A DNA stretch of 49,690 nt, taken from positions 1 to 49,690 of the forward strand of contig NZ_JACXAE010000125.1 in assembly GCF_014698965.1 (NCBI RefSeq), in the 5' to 3' direction. The notes beneath the pieces are model-generated. The model searched no databases. It was not told the origin of the DNA and worked only from the letters and a program-made list of their open reading frames with translations. The stretch comes from Iningainema tapete BLCC-T55 (GTDB lineage: Bacteria; Cyanobacteriota; Cyanobacteriia; Cyanobacteriales; Nostocaceae). Shown piece after piece: positions 35,733 to 43,807 of the stretch. The stretch's first letter is position 1; each line of letters begins with the position of its first letter. Position numbers and translations under genes: made by a program.

Positions 35733-37996
35733 AAGCAGCAAGAAAAGTAAAAGTAGTTGAACCAAAAAAAGAAAAATGGCAGTCGCCTATAGATATTAGC
35801 AAGTATAATCGGAGTCCTTATTTAACTAAAACTGAAAAAGAAGAAATAAGACTTGTTATCAAGAAGACAACAAATTGGCATCAGAAAACATGTAAAATAT
35901 TAGACAGGTTACTGCAACCACTTAATGATGCTATAGATATATTTAATCCAGATATTGCAAGACGAAGCCCTATAATTCGAGTTCTTTTAAAAGAAATAAA
36001 TAAAAGACAGACTACTTATTGGGACTGGAAAGAAGAAGACTGGGCGGAAATAATTGATTGTCCTAATAGTATTTTTAATAAAAAATATGGGGTGTATAGC
36101 GGTATCCAAGTAAATTTAGCAGCCGTTATTTATTTATTATTTGAGTTGGATTTTCATTGTACAGATGATTGTAGGCTTCCTTCTTATTTAGTGGCAACAA
36201 AAGTATTTGGAAAAGAACTAATCCAACAAGCTTGTGAGAAAATTACAAGAGCTTACTTAGCTCTTGGCTATAGCAAAACAAAGCAAGAAAAAAAAATAAG
36301 AGCAGCTATTTCAGATTTATTATTGGCAAATCGTAGTCCATATATTGAAGACATAACAATTGACATTCTTCAAGATTTAAGAGAAAACCAAAATATACCA
36401 TCCTATATTAAAACAGAGTTGAGCTCAATATCTCTTGTTTTATTAAACATGGGAATTATCAGTGAACCTCTTAATGTCGTGATTAAAGATGGAGAATTTT
36501 TTGGTAATGAAGACGCAAGGAAAAATGTTTCTCCTGAATGGTTTAAATGGTGTCAACGTTGGTACAATACTTCCACTCTTTCACTCAGAACTCAGCAGAA
36601 GACTTATTATGACGTGCTTAAAGTAGGACGTTGGCTAACTCATAAACATCCTGAAATAAATTCCCCTGAGCAGTGGACTCGTCAATTAGCTATTGAGTTT
36701 ATAGCAGAAGTCAATCAAATGAAGATAGGAGATTATGTAGAAAACATTAATCGAAACTGCGATCAACAGGGTAAGCCTTTAACTCCAGTAACAAAAAGTG
36801 GCTTCATTAGTAGTGTAAGAAGGTTTTTTCAAGATTGTCAAGAATGGGACTGGATATCAAGAAAATTTAGTCCAGACAGAGCATTAGTTACTCCGCGTTC
36901 TATTAGAGCTTTAATTAAACCCAACCCTAGAGTTATTGCTGATGATATCTGGGCGAAATTATTGTGGGCTGGATTAAATTTAAAAGAAGAAGATTTGCCT
37001 CTTACTGGAATAAGTAAGTATCCTTATCCTCTTGCATTAGTTCAAGCGGTAACTATTACTTGGTTGTTGGCAGGAATACGTAACAATGAAATAATTCGTT
37101 TGAGAGTAGGTTGTATTCGTTGGCAAAAAGACGATGTAATTATTTCAGGTACTAATGAAATAGTATCTAAAGACGCAATTTGTTATCTAGAAATTCCAGT
37201 AAATAAAACAAGTCCAGGTTATACAAAGCCAGTTGATAGGGTATTAGGAGAAGCAATTGAAGCTTGGAAAAGAGTACGTCCAGCACAATCGCCTTTAATA
37301 GATAAGAAAGATGGTAGATTGGTTGATTTTCTATTTATGTACCGGGGCAGAAAAATTGGAAATTTATTTATCAATGATTCAATTATTCCGCTTCTATGTA
37401 AAAAAGCAGGAATAGCAAGCAAAGACGTTAAAGGTAAGATTACAAGTCATAGAGCTAGGTCAACTATTGCTACTCAATTATCTACAGCCAAAGACCCAAT
37501 GACTCTATTTGAATTGAAAGAATGGCTTGGTCATTCTGATATTAATTCTACAATAAACTACGCCAAAGTAACTCCTACAAAATTAGCTAAATCTTATCAG
37601 GATGCCGAATATTTTAAACGCAATTTGCGAAATATCGAAGTCTTAATTGACCAAGACGCAATTACTACTGGTGCAGTTACAAATGGAGAACCTTGGAAAT
37701 ATTATGATTTAGGGCATGGCTTATGCACTTATGACTTCTTTTCACAATGTAAACATAGAATGGCTTGTGCTGGGTGTGGCTTCTATATCCCTAAAAATTC
37801 TAGTAAAGCACAAATAATAGAAGCCAAAGGTAATTTAGAGCGAATGCTTCAAGAAATACCTCTAACTGAAGAAGAACAACTGGCAGTAACCGAGGGAATA
37901 GAAACACTTACTAAACTCAAACAAAAATTAGCCAATGTTCCCACTCCATCAGGTCAAACTCCCAAACAGTTAGAGGAGGAAAGAAAGAATGCTTAA
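35729..37996 (+). CDS. Large tyrosine recombinase, TnpB-like (755 aa)
   Basis: Unusually long for the family, owing to an N-terminal extension of more than 250 residues of mixed helices before the core-binding region. Catalytic residues visible: R in LAGIRNNEII, H and R in TSHRARSTIA, H in WLGHSDINST and Y in INYAKV. A Cys-rich tail follows (GLCTYDFFSQCKHRMACAGCGFY, about residues 665-690), probably binding zinc as in other B-type recombinases. It overlaps the A gene by four bases and the C gene by eight. The ATG at 35729 was chosen for the coupling. Confidence 0.85.
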   Translation: MKAARKVKVVEPKKEKWQSPIDISKYNRSPYLTKTEKEEIRLVIKKTTNWHQKTCKILDRLLQPLNDAIDIFNPDIARRSPIIRVLLKEINKRQTTYWDWKEEDWAEIIDCPNSIFNKKYGVYSGIQVNLAAVIYLLFELDFHCTDDCRLPSYLVATKVFGKELIQQACEKITRAYLALGYSKTKQEKKIRAAISDLLLANRSPYIEDITIDILQDLRENQNIPSYIKTELSSISLVLLNMGIISEPLNVVIKDGEFFGNEDARKNVSPEWFKWCQRWYNTSTLSLRTQQKTYYDVLKVGRWLTHKHPEINSPEQWTRQLAIEFIAEVNQMKIGDYVENINRNCDQQGKPLTPVTKSGFISSVRRFFQDCQEWDWISRKFSPDRALVTPRSIRALIKPNPRVIADDIWAKLLWAGLNLKEEDLPLTGISKYPYPLALVQAVTITWLLAGIRNNEIIRLRVGCIRWQKDDVIISGTNEIVSKDAICYLEIPVNKTSPGYTKPVDRVLGEAIEAWKRVRPAQSPLIDKKDGRLVDFLFMYRGRKIGNLFINDSIIPLLCKKAGIASKDVKGKITSHRARSTIATQLSTAKDPMTLFELKEWLGHSDINSTINYAKVTPTKLAKSYQDAEYFKRNLRNIEVLIDQDAITTGAVTNGEPWKYYDLGHGLCTYDFFSQCKHRMACAGCGFYIPKNSSKAQIIEAKGNLERMLQEIPLTEEEQLAVTEGIETLTKLKQKLANVPTPSGQTPKQLEEERKNA

Positions 37997-39059
37997 AAGG
38001 AATACATCAGGGTTAGAAGCTCATGCTCAACAAAAGCGAGAATCAGCATTAGAGAGAGTAGGAGAAGCTATTACTAAACTAATCCAAGAAAACAAACCAG
38101 TTAATTTTAAAACTGTGTCAGAAGAGTCTGGGGTATCTAGAACTTGGCTCTATAAAGAACTAGAGATTAAAGAGAAAATTAATCAGATAAAAACCCAGCA
38201 AATAAGTAAAGAGCGTCGCCAAAAGAATGATGAGAATACATTAAATAATAAAAGAATAGACTCAGAGCAAATAAATGAATTGAAAACTCAAATCAAAAAA
38301 TTAGAAACTGAGAATTATGCCTTGAGAAATCACCTAGAGGTTGTCTATGGCATGGCTGCTCCTCAGTTAGCAGAAAAAGTAAAAATTCTCCAACAAGAAA
38401 ATGAAGTTTTAAAAGAGAGAATAAAGGGTAATGACAATAAGGTTGAACAAGAGCTATCAGAGCGTATTCAAAGCCTGGAATCCGAAAATCAGAAGCTCAA
38501 ACAAGCAAATCAACAAATCGAACAACTTCAAATAGATTTGAATCTAGCAAGAGCAAAACTTGATGAATATCAGCAAAGTAAAGATAGTAGTAAACCTAAC
38601 TTAATTGTGCTGGAGCATAAGAAGGAAGAATTAATCAGTAGCGATTCAATGCTCGATACTATTAAACCTCGGATTAAAGCTCTTGGGGTTAGACTTAATA
38701 AAAAAATCAACGAATTAATAGAATCGCTTCAAAAGGAACAAGTACAAAATGCAGTATCCGCAGTTGAAGAATATCTTGCTACTGGAAAAAAGATTACGTC
38801 TAAAGCTGGATTACTGAGAAAAGCATTGGAGGAAGCATGGACACCTAATTTAACTGACTCTGAACGGGTTATTAGTCAAACCAAAGATACTTTTTCTGAG
38901 TGGTATAAATTAGCTAAAGAAGAGGGGATTGTGCAAGCCAGTCAAGGTACTAAAAAAGGTATCATAGTTCTCGAACCTACGGGAGAATGGACACCATTTG
39001 AAGCTATGCTAGAAAAAGGTTGGACGTTAGAATACTTGCTTGAAAGCACCAGAAGATAA
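37989..39059 (+). CDS. TnpC-like HTH/coiled-coil protein (356 aa)
   Basis: Same architecture as the C proteins of the other two modules. An HTH with VSEESGVSRTWLYKE (about residues 42-56) is followed by a very long coiled coil (about 95-195) and a C-terminal globular part ending GEWTPFEAML. That ending matches GEWIPFEEMI in module 1, so the family is conserved across modules. It overlaps the B gene by eight bases. DNA binding and a dimeric role in synapsis are inferred. Confidence 0.8.
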   Translation: MLKRNTSGLEAHAQQKRESALERVGEAITKLIQENKPVNFKTVSEESGVSRTWLYKELEIKEKINQIKTQQISKERRQKNDENTLNNKRIDSEQINELKTQIKKLETENYALRNHLEVVYGMAAPQLAEKVKILQQENEVLKERIKGNDNKVEQELSERIQSLESENQKLKQANQQIEQLQIDLNLARAKLDEYQQSKDSSKPNLIVLEHKKEELISSDSMLDTIKPRIKALGVRLNKKINELIESLQKEQVQNAVSAVEEYLATGKKITSKAGLLRKALEEAWTPNLTDSERVISQTKDTFSEWYKLAKEEGIVQASQGTKKGIIVLEPTGEWTPFEAMLEKGWTLEYLLESTRR

Positions 39060-39109
39060 TCTACGTTATAGAAAGTATCTACAAAGCAGTGTCTTTCTTT
39101 GTTGACGTT

Positions 39110-39188
39110 ATGAACAATTTCAATTTATGTAATTACTGTGGAGGATACATTGATGTCATGTAAACAATGTGAAGTCAAAGAACAGTAA
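39110..39188 (+). other. Two overlapping tiny frames with CxxC motifs
   Basis: Frames of 17 codons (LCNYCGGYIDVM) and 11 codons (MSCKQCEVKEQ) overlap in the right end of the element. Read together with a one-base shift they would form a CxxC...CxxC mini zinc ribbon. They may be a frameshifted small gene or chance. Confidence 0.25.
39157..39167. repeat. Element subterminal direct repeat, right copy
   Basis: CATGTAAACAA, matching the left copy at 34587-34597. It lies about 60 bp inside the right edge. Confidence 0.45.
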
Positions 39189-39227
39189 TGGTTCATGCTG
39201 TTGTTGTTGTTCTTTTTGTATATTCCA

Positions 39228-40378
39228 TATAATGAGAATTAGCTTGGTGGCCACACCTTGAAGAATAATCCTGGCTCCCCTTTCCCCATAAATCTCCTCC
39301 ATCTGGGCAGTCGTCTGCCTCCCAATGAAGGCACTACCGCCAAACTTCCTGCTTTCTGATAGTAGCCGGGGCAAACTCTTCAATTGACTCAAAGCTCCCA
39401 GTTCGTCAATCACCAGGGCTGTCTTTAATCGTCGGTTCTCATTGCTGAGCAAGCCCCTGAGCATCAACTCAAAGCAAGTGGTGATCGGTGGCTTGAAAGC
39501 TTCCGCGTCATCCTCAAACAGCGGGAGGAATATCCAGCGGCTTACGTCATCCCTACCCCATTTGCTAAAACTAAATTCTGCTGGTGCTGGGGATTTAGTT
39601 AAGGACTGGTAGAAGCGGAGTTGGTTGATTGCCGTCGCCAGTACGCTACCTGCGGTGTTGCCCGACTCGCCCTCGAAATAACGCATGGATACCGTGCCAG
39701 CCAAGAAATCCTTCAGTTGCTCCAAACTGAAGCGGGTCAAGACTTCCCATACCTCAGTATTAGAATAAGTGCGCTCGTATACATCGGCTATGAGATTCTT
39801 GGCTGCATCGCTGAAGAATCTTTCTTTGGGGTCGTCTGGTATCAATCCTGCTGCAATTGTGCTAAACTGTGTGCCTTCCGAGCGATGGCTCCACCCAACA
39901 CTGCGTGCATCCCTCGGATTAAAGATGATGTCGCCTTAGTAAAGCTTCTCCATCAATTCGCCGTTGCGATCCAGTACTATCACCCTCCAGTCATCCCTTT
40001 GGCGTAGGGTGTGTAGTACTTGTAAGATGGATTGGGATTTGCCCGAACCGGGAGCGCCAAAAAAGCCGAATGACAGATTTTCTAAGTAGTTTGGCAGTAC
40101 AATCCCGCCAATTTCAAGCTTGGAGGTAATGGGTTGCTTCCCTTGTGGTTTGAGCAGTCGGGTTTCTTCGGTTACTAACTGGCGCTGCAATTCTTTAGCA
40201 GAATATCCTCGCACATTTCTACACGGGCAACAAGCTTGCTACTCTCAAATAATGAAATCGCAAACGACACTGCTTCTTGCATACCAACAGACATTGGAAT
40301 AGCAATTATGGGGTCAGAACAGTTGCATCTTGACCCCTTTTTCATGTCAAAACTATTCTCGGCAATGAGAACATACAA
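39228..40378 (-). pseudogene. 5' part of a second traD/virD4-like coupling protein gene, decayed
   Basis: Minus strand. N-terminal part PIIAIPMSVGMQEAVSFAIS, then a frame change near 40205, then Walker A FFGAPGSGKSQS (about 40050), RVIVLDRNGELMEKLY and an in-frame TAA at 39936-39938. The frame continues past the stop with GDIIFNPRDARSVGW, Walker B TALVIDELGALSQLKSLP and RQTTAQMEEIYGERG, and is cut at ATKLIL by the recombinase element. It thus carries one frameshift, one nonsense codon and one insertion. The sequence class is TrwB/TraD, different from the intact coupling protein at 19367. The start is not determined and the N-terminal membrane helices are not evident. Confidence 0.8.
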
Positions 40379-40439
40379 CGACTATGCTACGCATTCATTA
40401 GCCATCAAAATAGAGGCAAATATCAGCAATTAGGAAAAC

Positions 40440-40763
40440 ATGAAAATAGAAAAAGTATTGAAAACGTTAAGAGTTTTTCACGACCTGAAACAATCAGAAT
40501 TAGCATTGCAACTCCTTTGTTCTAAATCGTATTTATCAGAAATAGAATCAGGCAAAAAATCACCAACCTTACAATTCATCCAAAAATACGCTCAAATTTT
40601 CAACCTCAAGGTTTTTGAAATAATATTTTTAGCTGAAAATTGGGACAAATTAGAACAAGGAGAACAAAAGGAAATAAGCATAAGTTCAAAAATCATGGCA
40701 ATGATAAACCTAAAGTCCCAGTTAAGACAACAACAAGTGCTTATGCAAAAGTTGCCTGACTAA
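40440..40763 (+). CDS. XRE-family transcriptional regulator (107 aa)
   Basis: A helix-turn-helix of the Cro/CI type covers about residues 8-62: LRVFHDLKQSELALQLLCS, SYLSEIESGKKSPTLQ and YAQIFNLKVFEII. The tail is helical and Gln-rich. It is 16 bp before the next gene, so it probably regulates its own operon. It faces away from the decayed traD-like gene on the other strand. Confidence 0.8.
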   Translation: MKIEKVLKTLRVFHDLKQSELALQLLCSKSYLSEIESGKKSPTLQFIQKYAQIFNLKVFEIIFLAENWDKLEQGEQKEISISSKIMAMINLKSQLRQQQVLMQKLPD

Positions 40764-40779
40764 ATTAATAACAACATAC

Positions 40780-41628
40780 ATGAGCCTCACGTCCGAAATC
40801 AACAACAAAAATTCAGCTATCAGAAAATGGTTTGAGAGTAAATTCAACAGCACAATCGCCAAGCTCTTAGCTAACCACAACCAAATCATGGCACAACAAC
40901 CACGCATACTTCCTTCACTTAAAGAAGTAGACTTTGCCTTGTGCGGTCACGCAGTCTCTTATTTCCTGAAGAAGTATCTTTCTCTCAAAACAAAGGATGA
41001 AAACTGGATATATAACACTCTTGCTTACGCTGGAGCTAAAATGCTCAACGTAGAACACATAATTGAATACTGCGCCACAGGCGACAATGCTCTCGACTCT
41101 GAAGCGCTAAAATGCATACTTCTAGGTAGTTTAGAAAGATACAAACGTTCGGGCATAAAACACGAAATATTGCAACCATTTTTGCAAGGTCAAAATCAGC
41201 TAAACCTCGAAACTAAGTACTTCAAGAAATGGTTGCCAACTATTCGGGACGTGTCTGCAATCATAGAGTCAGTTCCACACTCCTGGCATGTTGTAGACGA
41301 CAAAGTTCAAGGTAAAATCATTCCTCACGCCACCTTCACTTTGTCAAACTACATTGGTGGTGCAGACTGCTTAGTATGCGGTGATGCGCTTATTGACATC
41401 AGAACAACTGTAAAACGTTGTCCCTTCACACTGGAAAACTTTTATCAACAAATCAGCTATGTTTTACTTGATTACGACGATCAATACGGTATTCAGCAAC
41501 TCATTTGGTTCTACAGCCGTCAAGATAAGTGCATTTTGCTACCCCACAAACAAACTCTTCCGCGATTTGCCATTACTAAGAAAAGAATTCAAAACCATGA
41601 TTTTAGAAAACTACAGTTACGAACCTGA
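40780..41628 (+). CDS. PD-(D/E)XK-superfamily-like protein (282 aa)
   Basis: The C-terminal half contains IGGADCLVCGDALIDIRTTV (about residues 188-207), a D-x(n)-D-I-(K/R) pattern where the family usually has IDIKTT. Then comes FYQQISYVLLDYDDQYGIQQ and a strand with IWFYSRQD. This whole layout is that of predicted PD-(D/E)XK proteins encoded next to defence or mobile genes. The helical N-terminal half resembles the substrate-binding part. The Lys of the motif is replaced by Arg, so activity is uncertain. It is in an operon with the XRE regulator. A second, unrelated PD-(D/E)XK-like gene is at 4826. Confidence 0.55.
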   Translation: MSLTSEINNKNSAIRKWFESKFNSTIAKLLANHNQIMAQQPRILPSLKEVDFALCGHAVSYFLKKYLSLKTKDENWIYNTLAYAGAKMLNVEHIIEYCATGDNALDSEALKCILLGSLERYKRSGIKHEILQPFLQGQNQLNLETKYFKKWLPTIRDVSAIIESVPHSWHVVDDKVQGKIIPHATFTLSNYIGGADCLVCGDALIDIRTTVKRCPFTLENFYQQISYVLLDYDDQYGIQQLIWFYSRQDKCILLPHKQTLPRFAITKKRIQNHDFRKLQLRT

Positions 41629-41688
41629 ATGGTTTGATGATGGCATCGACTTAATCGCAGGTTCAAAACTTTATCTCGAACCTTAACT

Positions 41689-41790
41689 ATGAAAAACATT
41701 CCCAAAACCAAATTCAACTTCTTTGTCCGCTACTCAGTACCTTGACACGGTTTCAACGAAGGCACTTACATCATCCGCCACTTCGTTTAA
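41689..41790 (+). pseudogene. Small gene with an internal stop codon
   Basis: The frame reads MKNIPKTKFNFFVRYSVP, then TGA, then HGFNEGTYIIRHFV and a stop. A TGG-to-TGA change would restore one 33-aa protein (SVPWHGFNEGTYI). The match of frame and composition on both sides of the stop supports a recent nonsense mutation. Function unknown. Confidence 0.4.
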
Positions 41791-41832
41791 AGCTGGCAAT
41801 CTCTTCCAGGCGCAACAACAGGAACACACATC

Positions 41833-42036
41833 ATGAAGCTACAAGATTTCCAAATCACACCAAGTTTTAGCATCTACCACGATGGCATGGAATACCATTG
41901 CCGCATTGATTTTGATGACCAATTTGACACTGAACCCCAAGAAATTAAAGCAGAGAACCCTGAAACACTAGCCGTGCGTGTTACCAACGCATGGCGGCAG
42001 TACATCAGCAAAATGCTAAAGCAACATCAAACTTAA
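41833..42036 (+). CDS. Hypothetical protein (67 aa)
   Basis: A compact acidic protein with an alternating pattern typical of a small alpha/beta fold (FSIYHDGMEYHCRIDFDDQFD, then PETLAVRVTNAWRQYI). A perfect hairpin sits 17 bp after its stop. It belongs to the XRE-led run of small genes. No family recognised. Confidence 0.5.
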   Translation: MKLQDFQITPSFSIYHDGMEYHCRIDFDDQFDTEPQEIKAENPETLAVRVTNAWRQYISKMLKQHQT

Positions 42037-42052
42037 GCATATGTAACCATCC

Positions 42053-42074
42053 GAGTGGCAATTGCTTGCCACTC
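42053..42074 (+). terminator. Hairpin after the 67-aa gene
   Basis: GAGTGGCAA and TTGCCACTC, perfect 9-bp arms with a 4-nt loop and no U-run. It probably ends the XRE-led operon. The rest of 42037-42305 holds a HIP1 octamer and no convincing gene. Confidence 0.5.
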
Positions 42075-42305
42075 CACACTAAGGCACAGCACAAAAATGA
42101 AGATAGCGCTACACTGCACTATCGTGAAGTCACCAACGATAAAACAGAAGCGATCGCTTACCTTATTCCCTATTCCCAATTAAGCGCCTCTACTAAATTT
42201 TGTGCAGGTCGATGCGTAATAACTTAGGCTCCAATTCACAATATTTGACCCAGGCTTATAACTTCACTTTACTTACTATAACTCCCAATCAATCTTAGTA
42301 ACAAA

Positions 42306-43319
42306 ATGTCAGAACAGCAAGAAAAACAATTCACCCTAGCATCAGTCGGAATCAAAATTGTTGAGAGTCAAACCAAACCCACAAAACCTGGAAAGAAACC
42401 AATTCCTGTTTGGAATATTCTGGGCAATACTAAACCTTACGAACATATTATTTATGATTTGAGCGTAAAAGTTAAGAAGTGGCACGGTACCCTCAGTTGT
42501 TTTGAAGATCCAACTGAGGAGTTGGTAGAGCGCATTCAATCCGAGGGAGCCTTATCCTTTAAAGAGCAGTTAGAAGTAAAGCAAGAACGAGCCGCACAAA
42601 GAGCAGATCGACTCGACAAACGTGCTGACAAACACGAAAAAATTGCTGATACTGCATATAAAACTCAGAAGCAAATTGCCGACTCCATCCCGCTCGGTCA
42701 ACCGATTCTAATCGGACACCACTCAGAAAGAAGGCACAGGCGTGACCTAGCTACAATTCATCGAAATATGCGCTCATATATTGATGAATCTAACTACGCC
42801 AAACATTTACGAGAAAGGGCAGAGTTAAACCGAGAAAAAGCAAGCGGCGAGTATAATCTCACATACTTGGGAAACAGACTGGAAGAAGCTAAAACTAATT
42901 TAAGAGGTGTAATTGCAGATATCGAAGGTACGAGCAGCCGTAGCGGTTTCAAAAAGGCTGAAGGAAAACAACTAGAAAGACTGTTGCTTCTCAAAACGCA
43001 ATACGAAGAGCAAGTTCAAACTTGGCAAGAGTTGATTGACGTGAGTGGCGGCATTCAGTACTCCAAAGATAATGTCAAAAAGGGCGACTGGGTGTTATAT
43101 CGCGGAGTCTGGTATCAGGTATATCGCGCAAACACTAAAACCGTGACGTTACATTTCTTCTACCACGACCAATGTTGGAGTAATCCCGGTGAATATTATG
43201 AGTTGCGCGGTCATGTTCCGAAGGATAAGGCATTAGCCTATGCCCAAGAAAAATATGGTGTTGATTTGTCCTGCTGCCATAGCACCCAAATCAATCTGAG
43301 TAAAGCTTTGATATCATAA
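42306..43319 (+). CDS. DUF3560-domain protein (337 aa)
   Basis: Residues about 90-190 carry the DUF3560 signature: an Arg/Ala/Asp-rich helix (ERAAQRADRLDKRADKHEK), then IPLGQPILIGHHSERRHRRD and a second charged helix with AKHLRERAELNREKA. The domain is common on cyanobacterial and actinobacterial plasmids and has no known activity. A C-terminal SH3-like strand region (VKKGDWVLYRGVWYQVYRAN) follows, about 255-275. It is a plus-strand gene, convergent with the right-hand recombinase operon. Confidence 0.75.
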   Translation: MSEQQEKQFTLASVGIKIVESQTKPTKPGKKPIPVWNILGNTKPYEHIIYDLSVKVKKWHGTLSCFEDPTEELVERIQSEGALSFKEQLEVKQERAAQRADRLDKRADKHEKIADTAYKTQKQIADSIPLGQPILIGHHSERRHRRDLATIHRNMRSYIDESNYAKHLRERAELNREKASGEYNLTYLGNRLEEAKTNLRGVIADIEGTSSRSGFKKAEGKQLERLLLLKTQYEEQVQTWQELIDVSGGIQYSKDNVKKGDWVLYRGVWYQVYRANTKTVTLHFFYHDQCWSNPGEYYELRGHVPKDKALAYAQEKYGVDLSCCHSTQINLSKALIS

Positions 43320-43509
43320 GAAAACGAAACCATTCAACAGTCAAACTCTTGCTGTAGTAAATAGGGCTTCCAGAAGAGAGATTGCACTCTATGACTTGGA
43401 AAATAATACTGTCATAGGTGCAACCCTCATACCAAAAGATAAGCGGTACACAGTACTGGCAGCAACTAGTTTCTTCACACTCGCAATCTATCCCCAGTCC
43501 AAATATTAA
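43318..43509 (+). pseudogene. Fragment of an unknown protein without a start codon
   Basis: A 63-codon open frame that follows the DUF3560 stop without a usable start reads NRASRREIALYDLENNTVIG, then IPKDKRYTVLAATSFF. It looks like the C-terminal part of a small beta-rich protein cut at its front. It could still be a chance frame. Nothing else is recognised in 43320-43577. Confidence 0.35.
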
Positions 43510-43577
43510 ACTATAAAATAACACCACAAGCACTACAAGCGAATGGCACAGTACTAAACCCTACATAGCCAAAGAAA

Positions 43578-43778
43578 CTACAACTCAATATCAGTTTTTT
43601 TTGCTATAACAGATTGATTCTGTTGCTTCTTAGATGGCGATTCATAATGAAAAGGATCTCTCCCCAGGCGCAGCTCATCAATAAGAAGCACTCCATCTTC
43701 ATCTATATTATGTAATACACAACGTATACAACACAAGTTAGATAATGCTTTCATTGTTGTTGATGTTTTATACAACAT
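43578..43778 (-). CDS. Small protein after DnaB (66 aa)
   Basis: Starts 29 bp after the DnaB stop on the same strand, with AGGAT before the ATG. Contains LCCIRCVLHNIDEDG and a basic, Gln-rich tail. It may be the last gene of the recombinase-DnaB operon. Family unknown; cysteines hint at metal binding. Confidence 0.45.
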   Translation of the reverse strand: MLYKTSTTMKALSNLCCIRCVLHNIDEDGVLLIDELRLGRDPFHYESPSKKQQNQSVIAKKTDIEL

Positions 43779-43807
43779 AAAATGAATCCTTTTACCAAGT
43801 GCAGTTA

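Larger units (their letters stand above)
34563..39232 (+). mobile_element. Complete Tn554-type element (module 2), about 4.67 kb, inside traD
   Basis: Three genes (A-B-C) fill the interval between two pieces of one traD-like reading frame, so both ends can be placed to within a few bases. TATAA occurs at both edges (34563-34567 and 39228-39232), and the 11-mer CATGTAAACAA occurs near each end. There are no long terminal inverted repeats, as expected for Tn554-family elements, which move by tyrosine recombinases and make no target duplication. No cargo gene is evident beyond tiny CxxC frames near the right end. Confidence 0.75.

Noticed and set aside
39621-40007. Plus-strand frame of 128 aa
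   Set aside because: It lies opposite the decayed traD-like gene, whose motifs (Walker B, RNGE) are on the minus strand.
41991-42227. Plus-strand frame of 78 aa
   Set aside because: It overlaps the 67-aa gene out of frame and contains a perfect terminator-like hairpin.
43291-43533. Minus-strand frame of 80 aa with many cysteines
   Set aside because: No ribosome-binding site, overlap with the DUF3560 end, and the plus-strand frame there looks more protein-like.
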